Part shown: positions 34,688 through 46,472 of the stretch, piece by piece | Numbering within the stretch: the first letter of the stretch is position 1 | Layout: each line of letters begins with the position of its first letter | From: Meconema thalassinum | Lineage: Eukaryota > Arthropoda > Insecta > Orthoptera > Tettigoniidae | Assembly: GCA_946902985.2 (NCBI GenBank) | Contig: OX336396.1 | Span: forward strand, 234,376,297-234,440,296 | Length of the DNA: 64,000 nt | Direction: 5' to 3' | Notes under the pieces: generated by a model | Seen by the model: the letters and a program-made list of their open reading frames with translations, nothing else | What the model was told of the DNA's origin: nothing | Databases searched by the model: none | Made by a program: the position numbers and the translations under genes

Positions 34688-34889
34688 TTAATTCTGTAGC
34701 CAAGGAAAGATCTGATGGAGTCAGCCATTCTTGAGACCCATGATATTAATATTAATCTGCACTGGCAGTAAAACAGCAGGCAAGGATTGGATTTAAGGTC
34801 TCTTCGAAAGGCATCCAGCACTTTCACTAAGAAAGCCGGAAGCTAACAGTATGTATCGTACCGCAAGATTTAACTAAAGACAAAATAAA
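34688..34889. other. Spacer between two family-A elements
   Basis: About 200 bp of sequence with no recognised feature; both neighbours are minus-strand family-A elements. Confidence 0.5.
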
Positions 34890-36162
34890 CAAGTAGTTCC
34901 GTGAAGAACTATACAGCCTATTTTCATATATCCTACTCATGTTAATTGCTCTATCAACATACAAATTTGCAGTTTGAAGGTTGTGATAGATTCGTAGATA
35001 TTGAGAACCGTCGAAATATTTCAGATAGTCACCAAGTTGGATTTTTATTTTGTACTATTACATTAAGATTATTGTGTACGTGTGGTATTCAAACTTCAAT
35101 CTCGGATAGTTAATTCGCGTGAAACGTCCATTTAAATATTTATACTTCGCGTCGCCGCCATGTTGGATTTGTGCACACCAGGTTACTGAAAGTCCTATAG
35201 GTGAACATATGTTCATAGCCTCTATGAACATAAATAAATTCAGTTTAATTGCTGTAAAAGATTCATAGATATTGAGAACCGTCTAAATATTTCGGATGCT
35301 CGCCATTTTGGATTGTTATATGTATAGGCCATAGAGTTATGTACCATTCAAGGACAATTATTGCCTAGGTTCATTATTCAAACTTTCACTTCGATCGCAT
35401 GATTACGACACAAGAAAAAAAAATTAAAAATCGCACATCAACCATCTTGAAGTTATGTAAACAATTGAACTAAATTAGATGCCAGTGCATTACAATATGT
35501 AGAATCATTTACTGTACCACAATTCACTGCGCTCAGAGAGTTAAATCACGAGAAAAGTCTATTAAAATATTTCAACTTCGCTTGGCCGCCATGTTCGTTT
35601 TGTACTTTACAGGTTTATGAAAGATACATACTGTAGATAAACTTCTATTAGTACTCTTTATCACCGTACAAAATTTCAGGGTGATATGTGTAAATCGTTT
35701 CGGAGATATAAAATGTCAGTGAAATATTTCGCACAGCCGCCATTTTGAGGTTATGTAAACAATTGAACTAAATTAGACTCCAGTGCATTACAATGTGTAT
35801 AAACATTTGCTGTACCAAGTTTCATTACGTTTGGATAGTTAAATCGCGAGAAAATTATATTTAAAAGTATCAACTTCGCTTGGCCGCCATGTTGGTTTTG
35901 TAGTCACCAGGTTTTTGAAAGTCTCATAGATGAACTCCTATGAGTGCCCCTTATCACCGTACACAATTTCAGGGCGATATCGGTAATAGTTTCGGAGATA
36001 CTGATTGCTGGTGAAATATTTCGCACAGCCGCCATGTTGGATTGGTGAGACACAATAGAATTTGAAGGGCACGGTCCGGGTTGGCCAGAATAGTGCTATG
36101 ATCTTACCGAGTTTCATTGTATTCGCTCCAGCCGTTTAGAGGTTATTAAGGGGACACACACA

Positions 36163-36221
<59 letters not shown>

Positions 36222-36282
36222 TACATGGACAAAAGGTGATCTCATAAGCCTATTTTATTTTTCATAAAATGAAAATAGGCTA
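34890..36282 (-). mobile_element. Helentron-like element, family A
   Basis: On the minus strand it starts TAGCCTATTTTCATTTTATG (36282), with the hairpin partner and CACCTTTTGTCC, a long (GT)n, then internal ~290-bp repeats, and ends CTACTTG at 34890 followed by TTTATTTTG. It is near full length at ~1.39 kb with no insertion. Confidence 0.85.
36155..36218. repeat. (CA)n microsatellite
   Basis: An almost pure CA run inside the family-A element, just after its 5' hairpin on the minus strand. Confidence 0.95.
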
Positions 36283-38165
36283 TAAATATCAAAAATATTT
36301 AGGTATTAGAGAGTATTTCTGAAAGCCTTTGTATGGAACGTGGCACTCTATGGAAGTGAAACTTGGACGATTGGCATAGCAGAAAAGAGGAGAGTAGATT
36401 TTTAGCCTACTTTTCACATTTTGCAAAAATGAGGAAAAAGTAGACTTATGAGATCGGGCAAATGTGTGTCTGTCTGTCTGTCTGTCTGTCCCTCTGTCTG
36501 TCTGTCTGGCTGTGTGTGTGTCCCCCCCCCCCCCTATCAACTCCTAAACGGCTGCAGCAATCGAAACAAAATTTGGTAGGAGTAAAGATCTATACCTGAA
36601 TATCTCACGGCCATATTTGAAAATGATGTCAGTGCTACCAACTGCTAAAAAATCGCAATTGAAATTTGAGCTCCATGTTGGATATCTTGGAAAGTATGAA
36701 TGGCAGCTATTTGAAAATTGGCACACGTACAGATCATAATATTTCAGTTTAATTTCCAGGAGGCCAAATATGGCAGTGTTGCCAAAATGATTATAAGCCT
36801 CCTGATAGGTCCAATTTTTAAATGCATATAACTTCTACACTATCAATTGGAATTCAACCAAATTTCGTATGTTGTATGTGTACATAACCAGATATGACTG
36901 AGCGTATTCTTAAGACCTACCAGGGCTGCCAACTGTTAATAAATGCTCCTAATTTATTTTATCCAAATACCAATATATCAGAAAGTATGCAAGCCGACAG
37001 CTTTAAACTATGCACACGTATAGTACCTGACATTCTATATTAATTTGGAGTAACTTATATACGTCAGTGCTACCAACATGATTCTAAGCCTGCTGACAGG
37101 TCCAACATTAAATACATGTAACTTCCATACTATCATTTGGATTTCAACCAAATTTCGTATGTGCTATGTGTACCATAACAGATATGACTATGCGTATTCT
37201 AAGGAACAACCAGGGCTGCCAACTGTTAATATGTGCTGTCCTTATTTTTGTTACCCTATTATCAATATATCAGAAAGTATGCAAGCCAATAGCTCTAAAC
37301 TTTGCACACGTATAGTACCTAGCATTCTAGACGAATTTGGAGTAACTAATATACGTCAGTGCTGGCAACATGATTCTAAGCCTGCTGATAGGTCCAATTT
37401 TAAAATGCATGTAACTTCTATACCAACTAATGGATTTCATTCAAAATTGGCACAAATATAGATCATATTATTTCAGATTATTTCTGACCAATACATGCAT
37501 GACATTGTTGCCAACATGATTTTACGCGCGCTGTTAGATCCAATGTTTAACTGCATGTAACGTCCATGCTATTCATTGGACTTCAACCAAATTTTGTATT
37601 TTGTACCTTAAGAGATGGAACTAAGAATATATTCAGTCATCAGGGCTGCCAACTGTAGTGCTGTATTAGGATACATTATGCCAGGTATACAGTATTTCGA
37701 ACTAATTGGAAATTTCGATACTAGCAACTTAATTTCGTCATTATTCTAGATAGGTTCATATTCTGTAGAATAATCATTGGCATGAAAAGTAGGCTGTATA
37801 GTTCTTCACGGAACTTCTTGTTTTGAATGTGGTGTTGCAGGAGAACGATCAGATGGGTAGATAGAGTAACGAATGAAGAGATATTAAGAATAGTAGGTGA
37901 GGAGAGATATTTTTGGCAAGTGTTAATGAATAGAAGAGATAGGTTGGTAGGACACACATTAAGACACCCTGGAAGAGCAAACTTAGTTATGGAAGGAAGA
38001 GTTGATCACAAGAACTGTACGGGTAGACTAAGGTTAGAATATGTTAAAGAGATTATCTTGGATACAAGATGTGGTAGCTATGTAGAGATGAAACGATTAA
38101 CTCAGGACAGGGGGAATGGAGGGCTGCATCAGACGAGTCAAAAGGCTGAAGACTCGAAGAACGTC
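36283..38165 (+). pseudogene. LINE ORF2 C-terminus split by family-B element
   Basis: Two coding pieces, 36283-36412 (KAFVWNVALYGSETWTIGIA, EKRRVDF) and 37822-38165 (MWCCRRTIRWVDRVTNEEIL, LMNRRDRLVGHTLRHPGR, GRLRLEYVKEIIL), are consecutive blocks of one non-LTR retrotransposon C-terminus (ALYG-ETWT ... WCWRR ... WI-HTLRH ... EY). The Helentron-like element at 36413-37821 separates them. A one-base deletion at the junction (GAATG for GAAATG) puts the halves out of frame. There is no RT core. Confidence 0.8.
36413..37821 (+). mobile_element. Helentron-like element, family B
   Basis: Starts TAGCCTACTTTTCAC with the hairpin partner GAAAAAGTAGACT, then GTCTGTCTGTCTG and a C run. Internal units with CTACCAACATGATTCTAAGC recur at a ~290-bp step. 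It ends GAAAAGTAGGCTGTATAGTT, CTTCACGGAACTTCTTGT. Because it splits a LINE reading frame inside a T run (GATTTT^TTTGAATG), both ends are independently confirmed. Confidence 0.9.
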
Positions 38166-38920
38166 ATTATTATAATTATTCTTTCTTCGTTTAGGTCGGC
38201 TATGGACCACGTCATTTCAACTGCTTCCGTCTTTGGTCTTAGCCGAGTGTTCACTCATTCGCTGCCTGTGAAACTCCTTTCTTTCCTCAGACCACTTCTT
38301 GCCGGTTTTTACTTTCGCTTTTTCTTGGAATTGGTGGTGTGCTCCAAGCTTTTCCTTCAAAAGATCACGTTCCTCAATGTCACGTGGGTGATCCCTACTT
38401 CTTGCAAATACTTATCTACCTCACAAAACCAGGGGCCCTTGGTTTTCTTGTTAAGAAAATAGGTAAATATCTGATTGGCGAATCTCTCGGGTTTCATACG
38501 AGTTATGTGACCATAGAAAGATATTCTTCTCTTCCGAATTACTTGAGATTTCCTTTCTACATGATGGTACAGCTCATTGTTATGCCATCTCCTGTATTCA
38601 CCATCGTCTCTCAACGGTCCTAAGATCTTCCTCAGGATCTACCTTTCCTTGGCTTCCAATTTCTCAACCAAACCCTTCCAATGCATTGCCAGGCATTCTG
38701 CTGCGTACAGCGCCTCAGGTCGGATAAATAATGTACAATAGGCTAGTGTTTTAGTTTGGCATTGCGGGACACTGTTGCTAGTTGTACACTCCTTTCGGTA
38801 GCTGGTAGTCCACTTCCATTTAGTTCATTAATGATGAGAAGGCTTCCTTCTCTGATATGTTGGGCTCGATCCACTCCCTTAGGTACTTAAACTTTTTTTG
38901 CCTGACGGATCTTCCATTTT
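38166..38920 (-). pseudogene. LINE ORF2 C-terminus, 5'-truncated
   Basis: Reading right to left: KFKYLREWIEPNISEKEAF, several frameshifts, ALYAAECLAMHWKGLVEK, then an open stretch RDDGEYRRWHNNELYHHVER, RKRRISFYGHITRMKPERF, QIFTYFLNKKTKGPWF, and near the end EKAKVKTGKKWSEERKEF. This is the same family as 21600-22115. The tail AACGAAGAAAGAATAATTAT abuts the plus-strand LINE at 38165, so the two are tail to tail. The 5' side is cut by the family-A element at 38921. Confidence 0.8.
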
Positions 38921-40021
38921 TATCCTATTTTCATTTATGGAAAAATAGGCTTATGAGATCACCTTTTGTCCGTGTGTCTGTCTGTGTGTGCGTGTGTGAT
39001 TCGTGTGTGTGTGTGTGGGTGTGTGTCCCCCCTAATAAAATCTAAACAGCTGGAGCGATTTCAATGAAACTCAGTAAGTTCATAACACTATTCCGGACGA
39101 CCCCGACCGTGTCCTTCAAATTTTGTAACGTCTCACCAATCCAACATGGCAGCTGTGCGAAATATTTCACCAGCATTCAATATCTCCGAAACTATTACAG
39201 AAATCACCCTGGAATTTTATACGGCGATAAAGAGAATTACTAGAAGTTCACGTATGTGACTTTTGAAAACGTAGTAAGTACAAAACCAACATGGCGGCCA
39301 AGCGAATTTGCGACTTTTAAATATACGTTTCTCGCGATTTAACCAACCAAACGCAATGATACTTGGAACAGTAAATGTTTATACACATTGTAATGCACCG
39401 ACATCTAACTTCGTTCAATTGTTTAAATAAGCTCACGATGGCGGCTGTGCGAAATATTTCACCGGCATTCTATATTACTGAAACTATTACCGATATCACC
39501 CTGAAATTTTGTACGGAGATAAAAGGCACTACTGGAAGTTCATCTATGAGACTTTCGAAAACTGGTTAACTACAAAACGAACGTGGCGGCCAAGCGAATT
39601 TGAAAGTTTAAATAGACTTTTCTCGCGATTTAATGATCCAAACGCAATGAAACTTGGTACAGCAATTGTTTATACACATTGTAATGCACTGGTATCTAAT
39701 TTAGTTCAATTGTTTACATAACCTCAAGATGGCGGCTGTGTGAATTTTAAAATTAAGTTTTATTTCTTGTGTCGTAATCATGTGATTGAAGTTAAAGTTT
39801 GAATAATGAACCTACGCAATAATTTTCCTTTAATGGTACATGACTCCATGGCCTATTCATATAACAATCCAACATGGCGACCATCCGAAATATTTAGTCG
39901 GTTATCAATATCTACGAATCTATTACAGCAATCAAACTGAAATTATGTATATTGATAGAGGCAATTCACATAAGTAGGATATATGAAAATAGGCTGTATA
40001 GTTCTACACGGAACTACTCGT
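38921..40021 (+). mobile_element. Helentron-like element, family A
   Basis: Starts ATCCTATTTTCATTTATGG with hairpin partner AAAAATAGGCT, then CACCTTTTGTCCGTGTG and a TG microsatellite (38960-39025). It has two to three internal ~290-bp repeats with AACATGGCGGC and AAGATGGCGG (39726-39735), and ends ATGAAAATAGGCTGTATAGT, then TCTACACGGAACTACTCG. It lies between two LINE fragments. Confidence 0.85.
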
Positions 40022-40340
40022 TCTCAATGGCGTAAATTAGCTGGATGGGTTTCAGTTTGGTGGAAACCAGGTGAGCAGTCTGGTTTATATTGGCAGATGA
40101 CCTCGTAGTTCTGCCCCTTAAAACAACAATAACTAAGTAGTCTTGCTTATACTGATAACCCGGCTGTAATGACGGACTATATTGAAATCTTACAAGCAAG
40201 ATGAACTAAATTGGAGCAGATGAGCCATTTTAAATACTTGGACTGTGTATTTTCTCAGAATGGTAGTATAATGAAAGGGACAGAGTCAAGGAACAGAATA
40301 GTGCATTGTGCAACGAGCCCATAATGGCTATAATTAAGCC
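40022..40340 (+). pseudogene. LINE reverse transcriptase fragment (ADD box)
   Basis: FILADDLVVL is encoded near 40084-40113, matching the RT catalytic [YFL]ADD block, and TKLEQMSHFKYLDCVFSQNG near 40206-40265 matches the following thumb block (FKYLG). It is riddled with stops between the blocks. It is a short relic bounded on the left by the family-A element. Confidence 0.65.
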
Positions 40341-41199
40341 ACGAGTATGTTTATAAAACGAGCCCATCACTTCCAAGCGAGACGCGCCATGATGTGTGTG
40401 AGCACCATTTCGGCAACGCTGTACAGCTTTTTCCGGAGCGGCTAGCTGGTGAACCATGTGTTATTTCCCCGTACAAATACAAACCGATATAAAATAAGTG
40501 AATTAATTTACGTATTTCACAATCATACAGCATAACTTTTCGATGTATAAGGATTACAACGCAACCAAGAACTACATTTTCCAACCACCCCGAGCCGAGA
40601 AAAAGTTACCATACAACAATGATAACAACTTTCTTCCTTGGGCACAGAATATTTTAAAATTAATAAATCAGTTATACAGTATTCCAACGTATATTGTGTT
40701 AAAATTTGGATTCGATCTGATGACGGGGTTTTGAGATAATAATTCTTAAATGTGACGCATGGTTGAAACACACTTATAAACGTGCACTTTTTATGGTCCA
40801 ACTGCGATAAAAAATATTAAAATATAAATTAAAAATTCCAAACCTACATGAACTAACGTAAAAAAGAACGATGAAAATGATGATGTTATTGGATATTATA
40901 TAGGTCTATTGGTTACTTCACAAACAACCTTCAAACTCGAGTGCACATAATACTTTGGTCGACAGTAGACAGAAAGCTACAGTCTCAATTGGAATAATTT
41001 TTATAGGGGTTTTGTTACTCTTTGATCATAGTGTATCTACTTCAATAGATACAATTTTAGGCATTTAAATGCAATGTTTGCGATCTAATACATGGTTGAG
41101 TAAAAAAGTACTTGAGTAATGTAGCAGGCACTCAGTGCAAATTAATTCCCCCATATTTATGTGCAGTATAAGTTGACCTCTGGTCCGCTTCCTTTCAAC
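40341..41199. other. Unassigned sequence
   Basis: No supported gene. The frames at 40230-40457, 40351-40584 and 40523-40801 overlap each other on one strand and show no motif. Confidence 0.45.
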
Positions 41200-41715
41200 A
41201 CCTATGCTTGTTGCTTTTATACCTGCTGAGAACATGAGGTAAGCACGCGGCGGCAGATCCAGTGGGCTGGGTATGTCATTGTGGTCAGCTGAAGAACAAT
41301 GCCTGACAAATTATATCAGTCGCCATATCAAGGGCCTGAGGCGACCTGTTGGATGAGAGTGGAGGCTTAACGTCTTTCTACTTCTCCAATCCCATTGTGT
41401 ATCAGCAGAGGAATTGTTCTCGGCAAGGTGATGCTATGTCTTCGTTAATCACAGATGCTAGATACGAGACAAAGCAGGGAGTTGTAATGAAGACGATTAG
41501 ACGAGTTGTGGGATGTTGGGAAGTGTGAGAAGAACTCGAGATATATATACTTTTCATGAGAAAAAGTACTGTTGTTGAGTTGGTATAACGAGGACTTGCT
41601 CATGTTTTCACAGAAAGGGCGAGGGGTTGGGGGATAATTATTGAGATGTTTCATATACAGTAAGCATAAAAGTAAAATTTCCAAAGCTGTAATTTGCAGT
41701 CCATTTGACGGGAAT
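41200..41715 (+). pseudogene. LINE C-terminal relic and 3' UTR
   Basis: RRQIQWAGYVI, RTMPDKLYQSPYQGPEAT and WMRVEA (about 41248-41365) are a decayed version of the R--W-GH--RM--ERMP--GRRP-GRP block ending many insect LINE proteins. The following 41380-41715 (CGTTAATCACAGATGCTAGA, TTCCAAAGCTGTAATTTGCA) is repeated at 60445-60790 and is probably the 3' UTR of the same family. Confidence 0.55.
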
Positions 41716-41734
41716 AATAATTTGTAAGATATTC

Positions 41735-41886
41735 TTTATATTTATATTTGTACATGTATACATCTATTTACATTTATACAGTTATTTACATTTATACCCC
41801 CATTTAACTTTATACATTTATACATTTATACGTTTAAAAATTTATATACATTTATACATATATACATTCATTTACACATTTATATA
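41735..41886. repeat. TACATTTATA-type simple repeat
   Basis: Irregular repeats of ACATTTATA. Similar A/T repeats appear at 42695-42728 and 58522-58538, flanking the two ends of the inverted Helitron pair. A mariner element has inserted at a TA within it. Confidence 0.8.
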
Positions 41887-42692
41887 AGGTGCGTTCAAAA
41901 CGTAACGAGCCGGAGGCATAATTACAGAAACCAGTACCTGTATGTTAGAAGTATTGGCCCTGGCTGTTGAGGCACTTGTCCCACTGTGACACGAGGCGGT
42001 GAATGGCTGTCTCATAAAATTCCCTGGGCTGCGATGTGAACCAGTTCCGCACGTACAGCTGGACATCGGCGTTCGAGGTGAATCGTTGGCCCCACAGGGA
42101 GAGAGGTCTGGACTGTATGGAGGGTGCCCGAGAACCTTCCATTTGAATTTCTGCAGGAGTGCCGCGACTGTGTAGGCCGTATGAGGTCGTGCATTGTCGT
42201 GGAGCGACCACGGCGGCTATAGCGTTCACTGTCACTCGGCGGTCCTGGGCAATGAGTGCATCAACCAGCTGGACGTTGTCATCGGTAATGCAGGGGGCTG
42301 CCCCAGACCGGGCATCATCGGCTAACGATACCCGTCCTTCCCTGAAGCGCTTGTGCCACGCCTTGACACTTGCAAGATACATGCAGTGTTCGCCGTACAC
42401 TTGCGACATTCGGCGATGAATGTCCGTTCCCCCTACTCCTTCCGCTGTCAGAAACCGAACAACACCTCTTTGCTCATCGGTTGACGCTTCTATGTCAATG
42501 TCTGCGATGTGACTGGCAGCGTTGGACGATTGATGCATGCTGCTGCTCGCTTTGCATCGTGCCCTCTAGCGACGGGCTGTGACCTTCCACGCTCTGGTCG
42601 GAACCACATCTCGTTACACACGCCACGATTAGCCGATGTAGTCACCGCTTTGCGCATTCCAGCCTCCGGCTCGTTACTTTTTGAACGCACCT
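41887..42692 (-). mobile_element. mariner element, internally deleted (806 bp)
   Basis: Inverted repeats of 31 bp starting AGGTGCGTTCAAAA and containing GTAACGAGCCGGAGGC, with one mismatch, are flanked by TA at 41885-41886 and 42693-42694. Complete mariners are ~1.3 kb; about 0.5 kb of the transposase gene is missing here. It could still be mobilised by a full-length relative. Confidence 0.9.
41945..42538 (-). pseudogene. mariner transposase, central deletion
   Basis: The N-terminal part reads EQRGVVRFLTAEGVGGTDIH, VKAWHKRFREGRVSLADDAR and TDDNVQLVDALIAQDRRVTV, the HTH and linker of mariner transposases. Then a deletion and frameshift occur: ARPHTAYTVAALLQKFKW and HPPYSPDLSP are in another frame. 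The C-terminus returns as GQRFTSNADVQLYVRNWF and LVSQWDKCLNSQGQYF. The first catalytic Asp region and the complete DDxD set are lost, so no active enzyme can be made. Confidence 0.85.
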
Positions 42693-43100
42693 TACACATT
42701 GAATTACATTTGTACTTTATACATTTAATAGCTGAAGTACCCGTGCTTCGCTACGCGTCATAAATAAATTAAAATGTGAAAGTGACAGTTAAAACAGGGG
42801 ATAGGCGAGGTGCTGTGCAGAGGAAGATTAAGGATGGAACATTTTGTCCAACTACACCGCTCGGCGTTGACCGTGTTTTATAGCACAAATTTAGGTTTTA
42901 CTCGCTAACCGTTGGAGATACCTTTCGGATAGAATATGTAATTTTAAACCTCGTATATGCCATCAAAAGTTTGCTATTTCTTAGCGTTCTCTTTATTTGA
43001 AATAGAAATATGAAAGTTTGAAACCAAAGGGTGTAATGACGTCACTAAAATGGTCGCCATCTTTAAATAGTGCAAAGTATTGAAATCAAAAGTAACCTAC

Positions 43101-43108
43101 ATGTTAAC
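43101..43108. other. hAT target-site duplication (left)
   Basis: ATGTTAAC, repeated exactly at 45191-45198. The paralogous Helitron 2 copy near 6283-6296 carries the unoccupied site (GGTTAACAT on the plus strand, i.e. ATGTTAACC inverted). Confidence 0.95.
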
Positions 43109-45190
43109 CAGGGGCGGTCCCAAGGGGGGGGGGCAGGGGGGCCATGCCCCCCCCCCCCCAAATGGTCTTCAAAAATAGGGAAAAAATGAAAATGAGAAAG
43201 AGAAAGGCTCGAGGAGAGAGAGGGAAGAGAGCAAAGGTTTGACTTACAGTTCCAATTTTGACATGACAGGACCTGCCTGTGTGAGTGAGACCAGCCCTCC
43301 AGACCGCTTAGAAAATGCAGGAAACTTCCGTGAACTCCTTCGGTTTCAAGTCGAAAGCGGCGAAGAATCCCTTCGTAGCCACCTTGAAAATGCATCAGCA
43401 CGGGTTACGTACATTAGTAATAGAACACAAAATGAACTGATTAAGCGCTGTCGTGAGGAAATCCAAGGAAACTTTGTTCGGAAGGTGAAAGAAGCAGGCA
43501 TGTTTTCCGTCATATTCGATGAGACATCAGATATTTCCCTAAAAGAACAACTTGTATTGTCACTTCGCTACGTCCACGAAGAGAAGGTGCACGAAGATTT
43601 TTTGACATTTGAGGACGCCTACGAGTCTATTAGGGAGGACGATATTCAAGGCGGGGAACCCAAATTGTCGGGCTTTGCTCTTGGTCACGTTGTTCAAGAT
43701 CTCACTACAAAGCTCTCACTCGATCTTAAGCTTTGTGTTGGGGTAGGCACGGATAACTGTTCGGTGATGTCATCGGAAACGAAAGGTGCAGTACAGGAAC
43801 TTTTGAAAGCGGCACCTTGCGGTTCTAGGTGCCCATGCTACAATCACGCCCTTAACAGCAGCTTAGCGAAAACTTCAAAAGTAGTGCCCACTCGTAATGT
43901 TACGGCATTGATGAAAAATACAATTAACTTTGCTAGATCATCTCCTAAAAGATACAACGTATTTTTTGTCAGTTTTGGGCGAAAACTTTGGCAAAATGTG
44001 TGAAACGAGGTGGAGTGAAAAACATGATGCCATTTACAGTTCGAGAGACTCTTAGTTAAGATAATTCGAGCTTTAGAAATCATAGCAGAATGGGAGGAAA
44101 GCGACACATCGAGTGCAGCCGAATCCCTCATTCAATCATTGTGTGATACGCAATTTGTGGTTTCAATGTTGTGTCTGTGCGACGTCCTAGGTAAAACCCG
44201 GCCTTTGAGCCTTCTTCTTCAGGACGTCTCATTGGACTTGGTGGCGGCTTCCGCGGGTGTCATGGACACCATCGAGGCGCTTTCGATTGCACGTGAGAAT
44301 GCTGAACCGTACTTCGAGATAATATTTTGCCGAAGAACTGGAGTTTGAGGTGGCGTTGCCCCGAAGAGCAGGCAGGAGGAAGCGGTCCAACGTTCCAGCT
44401 GACATTGGCGCACCCGAAGAGTTCTACCGCCGAACTGTCTTCATTCCGCTGATCGAGCATGTGGTGCAGGATCTCAAGGAACAATTTTCAAATGAATCTT
44501 TGGCCGCATTCGTCTTAAATTTGTTGATGCCTGCAATCTGCGCTGACAAACCGGCTGAGGACCCAACAGTGGTGCAAAGTTTGGAGGCTCTTCGAATCAA
44601 GTATCAGCCTTTGCTAATTTCCGACGGGCGCCACTTGCAGGGAGAGTATGCTGTATGGAGACAGCGATGGTTTAGATTGAAGTCGACAGGGAAGAACTTG
44701 CCATCAACTGCAATTGAGTCAATGGTAGCTGCTTCTACAGTCAACACTCTCCTGCAGGTTTTGGTGACCACGCCTGTGAGTAACGCCACTCCCGACATTG
44801 CGACGGCTGAAGCACTGGCTACGGTCCCGAATGTCGGAAGAAAGGCTAACCGGACTGGCTCTGTTACATTGCCATCGGTCAACGAAAGTCAGTGTGGAGA
44901 AAGAAATTGATCGGTTTGCCAAAATGAAGACAAGGCGATTGGATTTTGTTCTTTGATCAGATACCTACAATAAATAGATTTACATTTTATTATTTGTGTT
45001 CTCTTTCTAGAGTCTATTCGACCTTCTCCTAGATTTATATAAAACTAATAGGCTATTATACGAATTTCAGTCCTTATGATATTATGCGACATGCTACCAG
45101 AAAAAAAAAAAAAATAGGATGGATACCCCCCCCCCTCCTTATAGGCTTAGGCCCCCCCCCACCCCAAAGTTCTGGCTGCGACCGCCCCTG
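43109..45190 (+). mobile_element. hAT transposon (2,082 bp), defective
   Basis: Termini CAGGGGCGGTC at both ends (right end inverted), 8-bp TSD ATGTTAAC, and an empty-site paralogue in the window. Subterminal G- and C-runs lie at 43124-43160 and 45126-45172. It encodes a broken ZMYM/DUF4371-type hAT transposase. It is shorter than autonomous relatives because the 5' coding part (zinc finger) is missing. Confidence 0.95.
43239..44960 (+). pseudogene. hAT transposase (ZMYM1/DUF4371-like), frameshifted
   Basis: Open from 43239 to 44003 with GNFRELLRFQVESGEESL, FSVIFDETSDISLKEQL (first catalytic Asp) and CVGVGTDNCSVMSSETKGAV, then HALNSSLAKTS. A one-base shift near 43985 moves to KMCETRWSEKHDA; a TAG follows at 44053. 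The frame continues to 44348, shifts again to EFEVALPRRAGRRKRSNVPA and FYRRTVFIPLIEHVVQDL, then STVNTLLQVLVTTPV (dimerisation region). It finally shifts to VEKEIDRFAKMKTRRLDFVL ending at 44958. This block order is that of ZMYM1-like and 52-kDa-repressor-like hAT proteins of animals. At least three frameshifts plus the missing N-terminal zinc finger make it inactive. Confidence 0.85.
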
Positions 45191-45309
45191 ATGTTAACCA
45201 GGTAAATCAGCTACTTTCATGTAAAATTCATGTAAATCGGACCAGTGGTACTTGCGTGATTGAATAATACACAGACACACACCATCTCATTTTTAGCCTC
45301 GCTTCGCTC

Positions 45310-46408
45310 GCGTCATAGTCGTGTCATATTGTTATTCAATGAAATGCATGTTTAACCCCGTTAACACCCCTTTAGAACCTGAATTCCCAAAAATCCCTCC
45401 TTAGTAGACGTTTTCGACACACAACAAACATATCCCCAAAATATCATTCTTCTAACTTTAATAGTTTTGGTTGGTCGATGAGAGTGAACATCCAAAAATC
45501 CTTCCTTAGGGGACGTTTTTCTTCCAGAATTTCACCCCTCCCCATAGGCCCCATAAATTGCATTTATGAAAAAACGGTCGAACACCTATTTATTTTATGT
45601 ATTTATTTATTTTTAAGCTGATTGATTCCTCCGAGTTTCAAACTCCTCGCCTATGTCGTTTAGGAGATACACGCTCCGTTAGGAATCCTTCAACCCCCCA
45701 CTTTTCATCCCTTTCACCTCATAATATACACTACATCGAAAAACCATTAGACATGTGTCAGCTTATTTTTAATGATTAGTAAATGTGTCAAGTATCACAT
45801 CCCCAAATGAAACCACTCGTGAGATATTGTTATTCAATGAAATGCACGTTTACCCCTTAACACCTCTTTAGAACCTGAATATCCAAAACTCTTTCCTTAG
45901 TGGACGTTTTCGACATACAACGAACATATCCCCAAAATTTCATGTTTCTAACTTCAATAATTTTGGCTGGGCGATGATGAGTGAGTGAGTCAATCAGGAC
46001 ATTTTCTTTCATTTATTTTTGATAATTTCACCCCTCCCCATGAACCCCTTAGATTGGATTTATGAAACAAACGGTCAAACACCTATTTACCCTTTTAAAG
46101 CTGTTTTCCCCCTGAGTTTGATGAGTGAGTAAGTGAGTCAATCAGTTAGGCCACTGTCTTTCCTGGTTTTTTTTTTCCCCAGAATTTCACCCCTCTCCAA
46201 GGGCCCCTTAAATTGGATTTATGGAAAAACGGTCGAACACCTATTTACTTGTATTTTAAGCTGTTTTTTCCCGCCGAATTTCAAATTTCTCGCCTATGTC
46301 ATTTCAGAGATACACGCTCCGTTAGGAATCCCTCAACCCCCAATTTTCACCCCTTTCACCTCATAATATACACCACATCGATAAACCCTTAGACATATGT
46401 CTGATTAT
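45310..46408 (-). repeat. ~650-bp array units, inverted copy (part 1)
   Basis: Reverse complement of the array at 2040-6175; CCTCATAATATACAC-type blocks near 45718 and 46358 are the unit marker. It ends at the T^T site where the family-C element entered. Confidence 0.85.
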
Positions 46409-46472
46409 TAGCCTACTTTCGATTTTTGCAAAAAATGAAAGTAGACTTATGAGATCAACACAGGGCGAAAAA

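Noticed and set aside
37827..38462. A 211-aa single protein
   Set aside because: Only the first ~110 residues are LINE sequence; the rest is the antisense of the next, oppositely oriented LINE.
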